Shown here piece by piece: positions 8,229 to 15,919 of a stretch of DNA of 64,000 nt. Both the position numbers and the translations under genes were made by a program. Position 1 is the stretch's first letter, and every line of letters starts with the position of its first letter. The notes beneath the pieces are model-generated. The model worked only from the letters and a program-made list of their open reading frames with translations. It was not told the origin of the DNA and did no database searches. Source of the stretch: Gammaproteobacteria bacterium (GTDB taxonomy: Bacteria > Pseudomonadota > Gammaproteobacteria > Pseudomonadales > Pseudohongiellaceae); contig PALV01000002.1 of assembly GCA_002706685.1 (NCBI GenBank), positions 1 through 64,000 of the forward strand, in the 5' to 3' direction.

Positions 8229-8274
8229 TTATCCGTAAGTTATCAACTGACTTATCCACAGATTCTGTGGACAA
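8229..8274. promoter_or_regulatory. Cluster of DnaA-box-like sites
   Basis: TTATCCGTA (8229-8237), TTATCAACT (8240-8248) and TTATCCACA (8252-8260, an exact match to the DnaA-box consensus) lie head to tail at about one helical turn spacing. TGTGGACAA (8266-8274), a one-mismatch box in opposite orientation, completes a 17-bp palindrome TCCACAGATTCTGTGGA with the third site. The neighbouring 100 bases upstream are about 78% A+T. The context lacks dnaA, dnaN, rpmH, mioC or gidA, so this may be a DnaA-titrating or DnaA-regulated site rather than the chromosomal origin. Confidence 0.5.
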
Positions 8275-8298
8275 GCTGCCGAGCTTCGGGGAGTGATG

Positions 8299-8314
8299 TG
8301 TGAACTGCATCAAA
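8299..8314 (+). promoter_or_regulatory. Possible CRP/Vfr-type site
   Basis: TGTGA, six bases, TCAAA: one mismatch from the CRP consensus TGTGA-N6-TCACA. It lies about 135 bases before the start of the gene at 8450. A single site with one mismatch can arise by chance. Confidence 0.25.
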
Positions 8315-8352
8315 GTCGTGCATTGAAATGTTACCTAAGTGCCCACATATTA

Positions 8353-8365
8353 ACTGTGTCACAGT
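8353..8365. promoter_or_regulatory. 13-bp palindrome, possible operator
   Basis: ACTGTG, one base, CACAGT: perfect dyad about 85 bases before the start codon at 8450. It could bind a dimeric regulator of that gene. Confidence 0.35.
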
Positions 8366-8449
8366 GTGCGACATCGGCGGTTTACGCTGGTGCTGACTCA
8401 TTTCTAATGCTATCGTAAAGCAACATGATTATTGCAGGTCTTACTCATC

Positions 8450-9094
8450 ATGGTTGAACTCTCCGGCAACATTCCATTCCTCTGGCGATTGAGTCCTGAA
8501 TCCAGCGACGGATTCTGTATGGTTTCAATGGTGGTCCCTTTTGAACCAGACGACGAGGCTGAAGAGCGGCGTGACCTGACCATCGAAACCAGCGTGGTCA
8601 GCTTTTCGTCTGACAGTACCCGTGCGGAAAATGAAGAGACGCTTGAATGGAATCAGGACGACATGAACCTGTTCCTCAAACTGGTTACCTGCCAGCAGCA
8701 AGGTGAGCATGTGCCGGTTGCTGAGTCGGTGCGCGTGGATCTGACCGACCCAGAGATCATTGAGATCATACATGTGGTTGCTGCCGCCGGTTTTGGAACG
8801 GCTTACTCGTCACATGGCATGCTGAACAACTCTATCGGCCGCTATCCGCCGCACGCCTGTGACATCGGCAGCTTCGCTGCGCTCAATACGCTGGACGGAT
8901 TCAAGCGCTGTGTGGTTGTGGATATGGATGGGGAAGACGTTGTCTGTGTCCTGCTGGAAGAAGTCGATGTGGTGTCCATTGGAGAATACGACCGCCTGAG
9001 TCGCCATGATCTGCTAATGGTCAAAACCACTGACTTGCTACACCCCGACTTCGCCAGTGATCTGGTACGCCCACCGAGCGCAACGTTGCACTGA
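8450..9094 (+). CDS. Conserved-looking cytosolic protein of unknown function
   Basis: A 214-residue acidic protein starting MVELSGNIPF. It has no signal peptide, membrane helix or recognisable catalytic motif. The middle region alternates acidic loops with valine-rich strands (VVVDMDG, VVCVLLEEVDVV), giving the look of a small alpha/beta domain. I chose ATG 8450 over the TTG at 8432; neither has a strong ribosome binding site. It stands alone on the plus strand, preceded by the AT-rich regulatory region and followed by a hairpin at 9140-9162, so it is probably a single-gene transcript. Function unknown. Confidence 0.65.
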   Translation: MVELSGNIPFLWRLSPESSDGFCMVSMVVPFEPDDEAEERRDLTIETSVVSFSSDSTRAENEETLEWNQDDMNLFLKLVTCQQQGEHVPVAESVRVDLTDPEIIEIIHVVAAAGFGTAYSSHGMLNNSIGRYPPHACDIGSFAALNTLDGFKRCVVVDMDGEDVVCVLLEEVDVVSIGEYDRLSRHDLLMVKTTDLLHPDFASDLVRPPSATLH

Positions 9095-9139
9095 TTGCGG
9101 TTATTGAACCCGTCCCAGTTACCATTCAATTTTTTTGAC

Positions 9140-9162
9140 AGTGCCGAACCAGTTTCGGCACT
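9140..9162. repeat. Inverted repeat after the gene ending at 9094
   Basis: A 9-bp perfect stem (9140-9148 with 9154-9162) and 5-base loop. A T-run lies before the stem on the plus strand, not after it, so this is not a canonical terminator for the upstream gene, though it is in the right place to protect its 3' end. Confidence 0.4.
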
Positions 9163-9262
9163 TGTCAATTCCCTTGATTTGCTGATAACGTCCCAAGCTG
9201 CCGTTTTGCCTGAATAATTAGAAATCATCACACAGGTAAGGTGGCATGCCCGGGGGGGACGG

Positions 9263-10120
9263 ATGAAACAGATTGGCCTGATATATCGTTCGGCGCTGTT
9301 GTCAGTGTCGCTGCTATTTGTGGCGTGTACGCCTGAAAATGGCGGCTATGTAGATAATGCGCCGCCCGCTGACCCGGGTCCGCCAGTTTATGGTGGGCAG
9401 TTGCGGGTTGCCCTGGAGGGCGAGACCAATAACTGGCTGCCTGGGCGCGGCAATCATGTGGCACCTGCCGCGTTAACCGTTGCCATGGCACTTTTTGACC
9501 CTCTGGTCCGCCTGGACCATGAAGGCCAGTTCCGGCCCTACCTGGCTGAGTCAGTCACACCCAACGAAAGCTACGATCAGTGGACCGTACGACTGCGTCC
9601 GGGAGTTGTCTTTCATGATGGCACACCGCTTGACGCCGACGCGATCAAGTGGAATTTTGATAACCTCCACAAACGTCAGGGCTCAGTAACCTTCGGTTCC
9701 ATCCGGGACATCGACCGGGTGGAGGTTATTGATGAACTGACAGTCGTCTACCATTTAACGCAGACTGTGGTCCCGTTCCCTGATATGTTGACGCGCGCCG
9801 TTGGCTGGCCAGTCTCGCCAACCGCTGTTCAGCAGTACGGCGAGGAGGCTGGACTTTATCCGGTTGGTACTGGTCCCTTCAAACTGGTCAGCTGGCGGCG
9901 GGATGACCGTCTGGTACTGGAGCGCAATGAGCAGTATTGGCGGGAAGGGCTGCCGTATCTCGATGGGATCACCTTCAGGCCGCTGCCGGATGAAGATGCC
10001 CGTGTCGCCAGTCTGATTTCCGGCGACATGGATGCCATTCAGACCTTACGCCAGCACATTGTCGATAGACTCAGACGTATGTCTGACATTCACCTCCACC
10101 CTGTCTGTTGTGCAGCGTGA
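9263..10120 (+). pseudogene. Truncated ABC-type peptide substrate-binding lipoprotein (N-terminal half)
   Basis: The first roughly 270 residues of a family 5 extracellular solute-binding protein, as used by dipeptide, oligopeptide or nickel importers. The N-terminus is a lipoprotein signal with lipobox FVAC (Cys22). Family features follow: YGGQLRVALEGE near residue 40, YLAESVTPNESYDQWTVRLR near residue 95, and FHDGTPLDADAIKWNFDN near residue 115. Family members are usually about 500-600 residues, so the second lobe is missing. Homology stops near residue 277 (about 10095), where the sequence turns into the 3' part of a permease gene in another frame, and the frame ends at a stop at 10120. This is best explained by an internal operon deletion. 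Without its second lobe the protein cannot close over a ligand. Confidence 0.8.
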
Positions 10121-10454
10121 GTATGTGCTGGCGGCAAGAGCCATGGGGGCCAGTACCCTGCGCATTCTGCTGCGCGAAGTGCTGCCAAATGTCATTCTGC
10201 CAGTACTGGCCTATGGCCTGGTTGCCATGGGCCTGGTGGTCATTGTTGAAAGTGCGCTTGCGTTTCTGGGCTTGAGTGTAGAGGCTCCGCATCCGACCTG
10301 GGGCGGCATGATTGCGGAAGGCAAGCGCCATCTGGCAGTTGCACCACACGTGGCGCTGGTGCCGTCGATAACCATGTTTCTGACGGTGCTGTCATTAAAC
10401 TATGTTGGTGACAGGCTGCGCAGTCGCTTTGAGGTCAAGGAGTCGAACCTGTGA
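10086..10454 (+). pseudogene. 3' fragment of a DppC/OppC-type ABC permease gene
   Basis: About 120 codons matching the C-terminal part of a binding-protein-dependent permease. The EAA-type cytoplasmic loop is visible as REYVLAARAMGAS, followed by LREVLPNVILPVL, two hydrophobic segments and FLGLSVEAPHPTWGGMI, all typical of DppC. The N-terminal four membrane segments and any start region are missing. Upstream of about 10095 the sequence is the 5' half of a substrate-binding protein gene in another frame. The fragment overlaps the next gene by four bases (GTGA), preserving the original operon spacing. The companion permease (DppB type) is absent altogether. Confidence 0.8.
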
Positions 10455-11479
10455 CGGATTCACAACAGCAAACACAGCAGCTGCCCTTGCTCAGAGTTGA
10501 GGATCTGACGGTTCGATTGCGCGGCGAAGCTGGAATTGTGCACGCGGTTTCCGATGTGTCCTTCCAGCTGCAGCGGGGTCAGACGCTGGGTATTGTTGGT
10601 GAATCCGGCTCTGGCAAGAGTGTCATGGCACGTGCCCTGATGGGGTTGCTGCCGCGCCGCGCCACGCAGCAGCTGGATGGTCAGGTAAGCCTGGCCGTCG
10701 ATGGCAAGGTCCTGGAGTTGCTAAAATTGTCGGAGCGCGAGTTTCGCACTCTGCGTGGTCCACGGCTGGCCATGGTTTTTCAGGATCCGATGACGGCCCT
10801 GAACCCGGTATTGACGCTGGGCGTGCAGATTGCAGAACCACTGCAGCTGCATCTGGGGCTGAACAAGGCTCAGGCCATGGCCAGGGCGCTGGAATTGCTG
10901 GCGCAGGTAGGCATCCCTGATCCTGAAGGTCGCTTGCGACAATATCCACATCAATTGTCGGGTGGCATGCGCCAGCGCGTGGTGATCGCCATTGCTCTGG
11001 CCTGCGATCCGCAGGTCTTGCTGGCTGATGAGCCAACCACGGCGCTGGATGTCACAGTGCAACGGCAGGTGCTGGATCTGCTGCTGGCTCTGCAGCGAGA
11101 GCGGCAGATGGGCATGGTACTGATTACCCACGATCTGGGCGTGGTTGCCAATCGCGCCGATCATATTGCCGTTATGTATGCCGGGCGTATTGTTGAATAC
11201 GCACCGACCTCACGGCTTTTCTCGGCCATGCGTCACCCCTATACGGAAGCGCTGTTCAAATCGGTGCCCAGACTCAGTGACCCCTCGCATACGCGCCTGC
11301 ACGCCATTCCGGGACGACCGCCGCAATTGATCGATCCGGCGCCAGGTTGCGCTTTCGCGCCGCGTTGCCCCAATGCACAGCAACGCTGTCGCCGCGAGAC
11401 ACCGGCACTGACGCAGGCCGGCGATGAACATCTGCATGCCTGCTTTTACCCGATCGGCATCAAGGAGGTCGGTGCATGA
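10451..11479 (+). CDS. ABC transporter ATP-binding protein, DppD/OppD type
   Basis: A 342-residue ATPase subunit of a peptide-type importer. Walker A is GESGSGKS (residues 50-57), the signature is LSGGMRQRV, Walker B ends ADEPTTALD, and the C-terminal oligopeptide/dipeptide extension has the cysteine-rich [14 protein letters not shown], which in relatives binds an iron-sulfur cluster. Start is GTG at 10451, overlapping the permease fragment by four bases. The frame is intact, but both permeases are missing or broken in this locus. It may decay over time or serve another permease set elsewhere. Substrate cannot be assigned. Confidence 0.9.
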   Translation: MTDSQQQTQQLPLLRVEDLTVRLRGEAGIVHAVSDVSFQLQRGQTLGIVGESGSGKSVMARALMGLLPRRATQQLDGQVSLAVDGKVLELLKLSEREFRTLRGPRLAMVFQDPMTALNPVLTLGVQIAEPLQLHLGLNKAQAMARALELLAQVGIPDPEGRLRQYPHQLSGGMRQRVVIAIALACDPQVLLADEPTTALDVTVQRQVLDLLLALQRERQMGMVLITHDLGVVANRADHIAVMYAGRIVEYAPTSRLFSAMRHPYTEALFKSVPRLSDPSHTRLHAIPGRPPQLIDPAPGCAFAPRCPNAQQRCRRETPALTQAGDEHLHACFYPIGIKEVGA

Positions 11480-12459
11480 GCGAAACGTCCAACCCCCAGC
11501 TTAGAGCACGAGACGATATCGTCCTGAAAGTTGAGCATCTTGTGGTCACCTTCGATGTGGGTCGCGAACTCGTCCAGGCAGTTTCCGATGTCAGTTTCGA
11601 TATCGCCCGTGGTGAGACCCTTGGGCTGGTGGGGGAGTCAGGCTGCGGCAAGTCGACAGTAGGACGCGCAATCATGCAACTGCCGCCACCGAAAGGCGGT
11701 AAAGTAATTTTCAAGGGCCAGGATATCACCCAGCTTGAGGGCGAGGCGTTGCGTAAGACGCGCACCGCCCTGCAAATGATTTTTCAGGACCCTATATCGT
11801 CTCTGAACCCGCGTCGGCGTGTGAAAGACATCATTGCCGAGGGGCTGCAGATCTGGGAGCGCCCGAACCAGCGCGCCAGAGTGGAAGAGGTCATGGAGGC
11901 TGTCGGGCTGGATCCCGAGACGGCCGCGGATCGACGCCCCCATCAGTTTTCTGGAGGCCAGTGTCAACGCATCTGTATCGCCCGCTCACTGGCGCTTGAT
12001 CCGGATGTACTGATCTGCGACGAGCCGGTGTCGGCGCTGGATGTCAGTGTCCAGGCCCAGATACTCAACCTGCTCGAAGACATGAAGGCCCGCTACCAGC
12101 TGACCATGGTGTTTGTCGCCCACAACCTGGCAGTGGTGAAGCACATCAGCGACCGGGTCGCCGTCATGTATCTGGGCAAGTTGTGCGAAATTGGCAGTGT
12201 TGATGCGGTGTATCAGCATCCCTCGCACCCTTACACGCAGGCCCTGCTGGCCTCCATTCCTGAGCTGGAGACATCGCAGGAAGATGCCATTCCGCTGTTG
12301 CAGGGCGACATCCCGTCGCCGATGAATCCGCCCTCCGGCTGCCGGTTCAGAACACGCTGCCCCAAAGCTCAGGCAATCTGCGCGCAGCAGGAGCCTGCCA
12401 TGCAGGCATCACCATCAGGTATCGGTGATCATTTCGTTGCCTGTCATTTTCCTGGCTGA
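11476..12459 (+). CDS. ABC transporter ATP-binding protein, DppF/OppF type
   Basis: A 327-residue partner ATPase. Walker A is GESGCGKS (53-60), the signature FSGGQCQRI, Walker B CDEPVSALD, and the C-terminal oligo/dipeptide extension GCRFRTRCPKAQAIC. It overlaps the DppD-type gene by four bases (ATGA), the normal arrangement. In an intact importer DppD and DppF form the nucleotide-binding heterodimer under the DppBC permeases; here the permease genes have been lost. The frame shows no damage. Confidence 0.9.
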   Translation: MSETSNPQLRARDDIVLKVEHLVVTFDVGRELVQAVSDVSFDIARGETLGLVGESGCGKSTVGRAIMQLPPPKGGKVIFKGQDITQLEGEALRKTRTALQMIFQDPISSLNPRRRVKDIIAEGLQIWERPNQRARVEEVMEAVGLDPETAADRRPHQFSGGQCQRICIARSLALDPDVLICDEPVSALDVSVQAQILNLLEDMKARYQLTMVFVAHNLAVVKHISDRVAVMYLGKLCEIGSVDAVYQHPSHPYTQALLASIPELETSQEDAIPLLQGDIPSPMNPPSGCRFRTRCPKAQAICAQQEPAMQASPSGIGDHFVACHFPG

Positions 12460-12485
12460 ATGATGTCCGTTGCCGGCCAGTCAGA

Positions 12486-13007
12486 TCAGGGTACTGGTCC
12501 GCTTTCTGTCTGTTGCTGAAACAGCGAGGGGTCGATCAGTCGATAATCGGGCAGCATTACGTGCTCCGCTTCATCCTCGGTAACCAGGGATGAGGGCAGC
12601 TGAGCATCGGGACCTGCAGAAAACAGGAACTGGCCTTGCATCAGTTGCCGGTCCGGATCAATCACGCCCCAGTCCACAATATAGTAGGCTGCTTCTGGCA
12701 AGGTCGGCAGCGGCCAAATGAAAACACGATTGGCTACCGGGTCATAACGGAATTTGATGTCTATATTCTTGTAATCGGGCGTTTTTACCGTCAGTTTGAC
12801 CAGTGTGACAAAGTCGCTGAAACGCAGTATCAGATCACTGGGGGCGCTCGCGAGCACAGCGTCGTGATCGGGAATGTGATCGATTTCCACATCGCCAGTA
12901 TAACGATAGGTATGCGAAAAATGCTGGGCCGAGGCGGCGCCGGCTGTAGCCATAAGCAAAACGCCGAGAAGCAGCGCTGGAAGGGTGAATCGTGGAGGCA
13001 TGGTCAC
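12486..13007 (-). CDS. Periplasmic CopC-like domain protein
   Basis: A 173-residue exported protein. Residues 1-27 are a signal peptide ending AASAQ. The mature domain has the CopC/YobA-type pattern of a beta-sandwich: an N-terminal histidine region (HFSHTYRY, DHIPDHDAVL), then APSDLILRFSDFVTLVKLTV near residue 55, and a C-terminal VDWGVIDPDRQLMQGQFLFSAG segment matching the end of CopC domains. Relatives bind copper or donate it to periplasmic enzymes. It converges with the ABC ATPase gene and lies upstream, on the opposite strand, of a secreted copper-monooxygenase-like gene, so a link to copper supply for that enzyme is attractive but unproven. Confidence 0.7.
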   Translation of the reverse strand: MTMPPRFTLPALLLGVLLMATAGAASAQHFSHTYRYTGDVEIDHIPDHDAVLASAPSDLILRFSDFVTLVKLTVKTPDYKNIDIKFRYDPVANRVFIWPLPTLPEAAYYIVDWGVIDPDRQLMQGQFLFSAGPDAQLPSSLVTEDEAEHVMLPDYRLIDPSLFQQQTESGPVP

Positions 13008-13224
13008 TGTTGTTATTATCCTGTCACTGACGTAAATCGACTCTCGCTTTATACCATGTCAGCATTTTTTGGTGCAGGTCGGCACTGGCGGATTTTGCAG
13101 TAAATACAGCAGATTTCAAAAATCCGTCAGCTATTTTTCTGAATCAGCAAGACGGCCCGGTAAATTCGTGCTCCAATAAGCTGGTCACAATAGCAACAAC
13201 AATAAACAACCAAGGAGGTGTCCC

Positions 13225-14772
13225 GTGAGGATACTGCGTTCCCCCGGCAAGGGTTTCACCACCCGTCAGTCGCTGCGTCTGCTGGCCGCTGCCTGTTTTG
13301 CCACCTTACCGATCTCCCTCAGCCATGCTCAGTCCAATGATGAGCAAGTCACATTCCACAAGGACATCGCCCCTATTTTGCAGCGCAGCTGTCAAAACTG
13401 TCACCGTCCGGCGGGTGTTGCCCCCATGTCACTGGTGAGCTACGAAGAAGTGGTGCCATGGGCAGGCCTGATTGAATACCGCACCCAGCTGCGGGACCGC
13501 GCTGGTGCCATGCCGCCGTGGTATGCCGAGAAAGATGTCGGTATTCAGCACTACAAACAGGATCCGTCACTGAGTGACGAAGAACTGGCTAAGATTTCTG
13601 CCTGGGCGCGCGGTGGTGTACCGGAAGGTAATCCGGCGGATGCCCCGGAGCCCATCGATTTCGGCAGCGGTGCAACCTGGACGGCCGGCGAGCCTGATCT
13701 GATCATTCGCACCGAAGACATTTTTGTAGAAGGTGGGGCACCGGACTGGTGGGGTGATATCCCGTCCGTACCGACTGGCCTGACTGAAGACCGTTATGTC
13801 AAATCCGTTGAAATTCGCGAAATCAATAACGTTGATACCGCAGCTGCAGGCGGTACAGTGGGCGCACGTAACATTGTGCACCACATGATCTGGAGTACGC
13901 AGGTATTCAACGAAGACGGCAGTTCTGATGGCCGTCAGGTGTCCTGGCCGGTGCATGAAATTGCCCGTAACCCCGACATCTTCGACGAAGATTCAGGCCG
14001 CCTGCTGCGTGCCAATTCACACCTGGTTTCCAACTCGGTGCACCTGCACTCCACGGGTGTTGATACCACTGGCCATCTGGAAATCGGCTTCCGCTTCCAC
14101 CCTGAGGGTTATGAGCCCAAGTATCCGCCCGCAATTCTGGGTCTGGGTAACGGTGTAGATATTTCAATCACCGGTAACCAGGATCAGCAGGAACTGCATG
14201 CCTATGCGGTGCTGAATCAGCCTACCAAGATCGTGACCTTCGAGCCGCACCTGCATGCGCCGGGCGAACGTATGTGCCTGGAAGCAATCTGGGGCTACAC
14301 GGTGGAAACACTGTCATGCGTGGGTTACGACCACAACTGGGTGCGTGGTTACACCTTCGAGTCTGACGCTGCACCTCTGCTGCCGGAAGGCACAGTGCTG
14401 CACATTGTTGGTTACATGAACAACACTGATACCAACCCTAACGTGCCGGATTCACGTAACTGGCAGGGTTCCGGCAACCGCTCGGTGACCAATATGTTCA
14501 TCGATCTGGGTATGCGGGTTGCGCTGACTGAGGATCAATTCTACGAAGAAATGACCAACCGTCGCCGCGAGCTGCAGCTTGGGCCAAATGACCACCAGAT
14601 TGGTTGCCCGCTGTGTCTGGCACCACTGGTAGCACCGATTGAGCCAACTGAAGAAGAAAAAGCAGAGATGTCAGAAGCGATGATCAACTATCTGACGCTG
14701 ACAGAAGAAGAAAAACAACGAATTGGCCTGACTGGCGATGCCATGATGGTCAGTCAGACGGAGGAAAACTGA
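13225..14772 (+). CDS. Secreted cytochrome c fused to a copper type II monooxygenase-like domain
   Basis: A 515-residue exported protein with a signal peptide to about residue 35. A heme-binding CQNCH lies at residues 56-60 in a cytochrome c-like N-terminal domain (residues 40-135). The rest resembles peptidylglycine/dopamine beta-monooxygenase cores: the HHM motif at 219-221, a histidine-rich stretch at 267-292, and EPHLHAPG at 340-347 with the HxH pair (342, 344) that would be the second copper site; GYMNNT further on could supply its methionine. Known relatives hydroxylate substrates with two coppers and external electrons; the fused heme could feed them. The GTG start at 13225 is fixed by a perfect AAGGAGG six bases upstream. 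The stop overlaps the next start (TGATG). Substrate unknown. Confidence 0.75.
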   Translation: MRILRSPGKGFTTRQSLRLLAAACFATLPISLSHAQSNDEQVTFHKDIAPILQRSCQNCHRPAGVAPMSLVSYEEVVPWAGLIEYRTQLRDRAGAMPPWYAEKDVGIQHYKQDPSLSDEELAKISAWARGGVPEGNPADAPEPIDFGSGATWTAGEPDLIIRTEDIFVEGGAPDWWGDIPSVPTGLTEDRYVKSVEIREINNVDTAAAGGTVGARNIVHHMIWSTQVFNEDGSSDGRQVSWPVHEIARNPDIFDEDSGRLLRANSHLVSNSVHLHSTGVDTTGHLEIGFRFHPEGYEPKYPPAILGLGNGVDISITGNQDQQELHAYAVLNQPTKIVTFEPHLHAPGERMCLEAIWGYTVETLSCVGYDHNWVRGYTFESDAAPLLPEGTVLHIVGYMNNTDTNPNVPDSRNWQGSGNRSVTNMFIDLGMRVALTEDQFYEEMTNRRRELQLGPNDHQIGCPLCLAPLVAPIEPTEEEKAEMSEAMINYLTLTEEEKQRIGLTGDAMMVSQTEEN

Positions 14773-15743
14773 TGTTCGCACGTGCTTTAACAAAACGAGT
14801 GACGGCGGGTGCCGTGGCAGTGCTCGGTGTGGTGATGGTGCTGGCCACGCTGCCAGCCCAGGCTCAGACTTACTTCAGAGGCCAGCATATCGAGCCGGCC
14901 TTTGAAGGCTGGGAGCAAAACCCCGATGGCAGCTATAACTTCATCTTCGGTTATCACAATGAAAACTGGGAAGAAGAACTGGATATCCAGGTCGGAGAAA
15001 ACAATTTCTTCTCGCCCGGTGAAGCCGACCGTGGTCAGCCCACGCACTTTCTGCCGCGTCGCAACCGCTTTACCTTCAAGGTGCACGTACCGGCTGACTG
15101 GGGTGACAAGGAGCTGACGTGGACCATTACTGCCAATGGCGAAACCCGCACAGCTTATGCCACGCTGGCTAAAGACTACGTGATCGACAGCGTAGTGATA
15201 GCCTCCGAAACCGGTTCTCTCGGTGCGGGTACCAGTACCCCGGAGTCGCGTGCCAATACGCCACCTGTGGTCAGTGTGATCGGTGATACTGTGCGCAATG
15301 TGCGTGTCGGCGAACCACTGTTGCTGCGTACCGAGGTGAAGGACGATGGTCTGCCTAAACAGGGCATTGCCGGCGCGAGTTTTTATGACCTCAGCACTCG
15401 TACCGCAACCAGCGAGATTCGCCGCTTCATGCGCGCACCTTCGCGCATCACCGTGGGTAAAGTGAACGGTCTTTACCTGTCATGGAACGTGTATCGGGGT
15501 GATGAAGAATCTGGCGACGGCAACGTCGAGTTCTACCCGCCGCAGGTTAAACCCTGGGAAGACACACGAGCCAGTGCCAATTCACCCTGGGGAGCCTACT
15601 GGACGCCGCCACCATATCCGGAAGACGGTATTTATGAAACCTCAGTGACCTTTGACAAGCCCGGTCAGTATATTCTCTGGGCGCGTGCTGATGATGGTGG
15701 TCTCTACCATGACCAGTACATCACGGTGAACGTCAATCCCTGA
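14772..15743 (+). CDS. Secreted partner protein of the cytochrome/monooxygenase gene
   Basis: A 323-residue exported protein with a signal peptide ending AQAQ (about residue 31). The N-terminal part (QTYFRGQHIEPAFEGWEQNP) and the following YNFIFGYHNENWEEELDI segment are aromatic-rich; the C-terminal part (from about residue 165) looks like immunoglobulin-like beta strands, ending GQYILWARADDGG. There are no cysteines or heme motifs in the mature protein. It starts on the last base of the upstream stop codon, so the two proteins are translationally coupled and likely act together outside the cytoplasm. A terminator follows at 15766. I know of no defined function. Confidence 0.75.
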   Translation: MFARALTKRVTAGAVAVLGVVMVLATLPAQAQTYFRGQHIEPAFEGWEQNPDGSYNFIFGYHNENWEEELDIQVGENNFFSPGEADRGQPTHFLPRRNRFTFKVHVPADWGDKELTWTITANGETRTAYATLAKDYVIDSVVIASETGSLGAGTSTPESRANTPPVVSVIGDTVRNVRVGEPLLLRTEVKDDGLPKQGIAGASFYDLSTRTATSEIRRFMRAPSRITVGKVNGLYLSWNVYRGDEESGDGNVEFYPPQVKPWEDTRASANSPWGAYWTPPPYPEDGIYETSVTFDKPGQYILWARADDGGLYHDQYITVNVNP

Positions 15744-15765
15744 GGTCTGACGTCCGCTGGGTCGA

Positions 15766-15798
15766 AGCCAGGCCTCCCGACGGGAGCCTGGCTTTTTT
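15766..15798 (+). terminator. Rho-independent terminator of the cytochrome/monooxygenase pair
   Basis: A GC-rich stem of about 13 bp with one bulged base (left arm from 15766, right arm ending near 15793) closes a tiny loop and runs straight into six T residues. It ends the two-gene transcript and separates it from the AraC-type regulator downstream. Confidence 0.9.
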
Positions 15799-15919
15799 AT
15801 TGCTGCGGCGGCATCGCAGGAGCGGGCTTGCATAAATGAATGAGCTCATTTATTGTCATAACCTCTTCAAGCCCGGTTGATGGGTACTTTCAGGCACGGC
15901 ACGGCAGGCTAATCCCACG

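Larger units (their letters stand above)
7953..8449. other. AT-rich intergenic region with multiple regulatory-looking elements
   Basis: This 497-base gap separates divergent genes. Bases 8101-8200 contain only about 22 G/C by hand count, far below the surrounding genes. It holds an 18-bp palindrome (8156-8173), a 7-bp-stem hairpin with an A-rich loop (8172-8190), DnaA-box-like sites (8229-8274), a CRP-like site (8299-8314) and a 13-bp palindrome (8353-8365). I see no coding sequence and no tRNA. Confidence 0.7.

Noticed and set aside
8100..8275. Calling the DnaA-box array the chromosomal origin
   Set aside because: None of the usual origin neighbours is present and strand bias does not visibly switch here; kept as a finding only.
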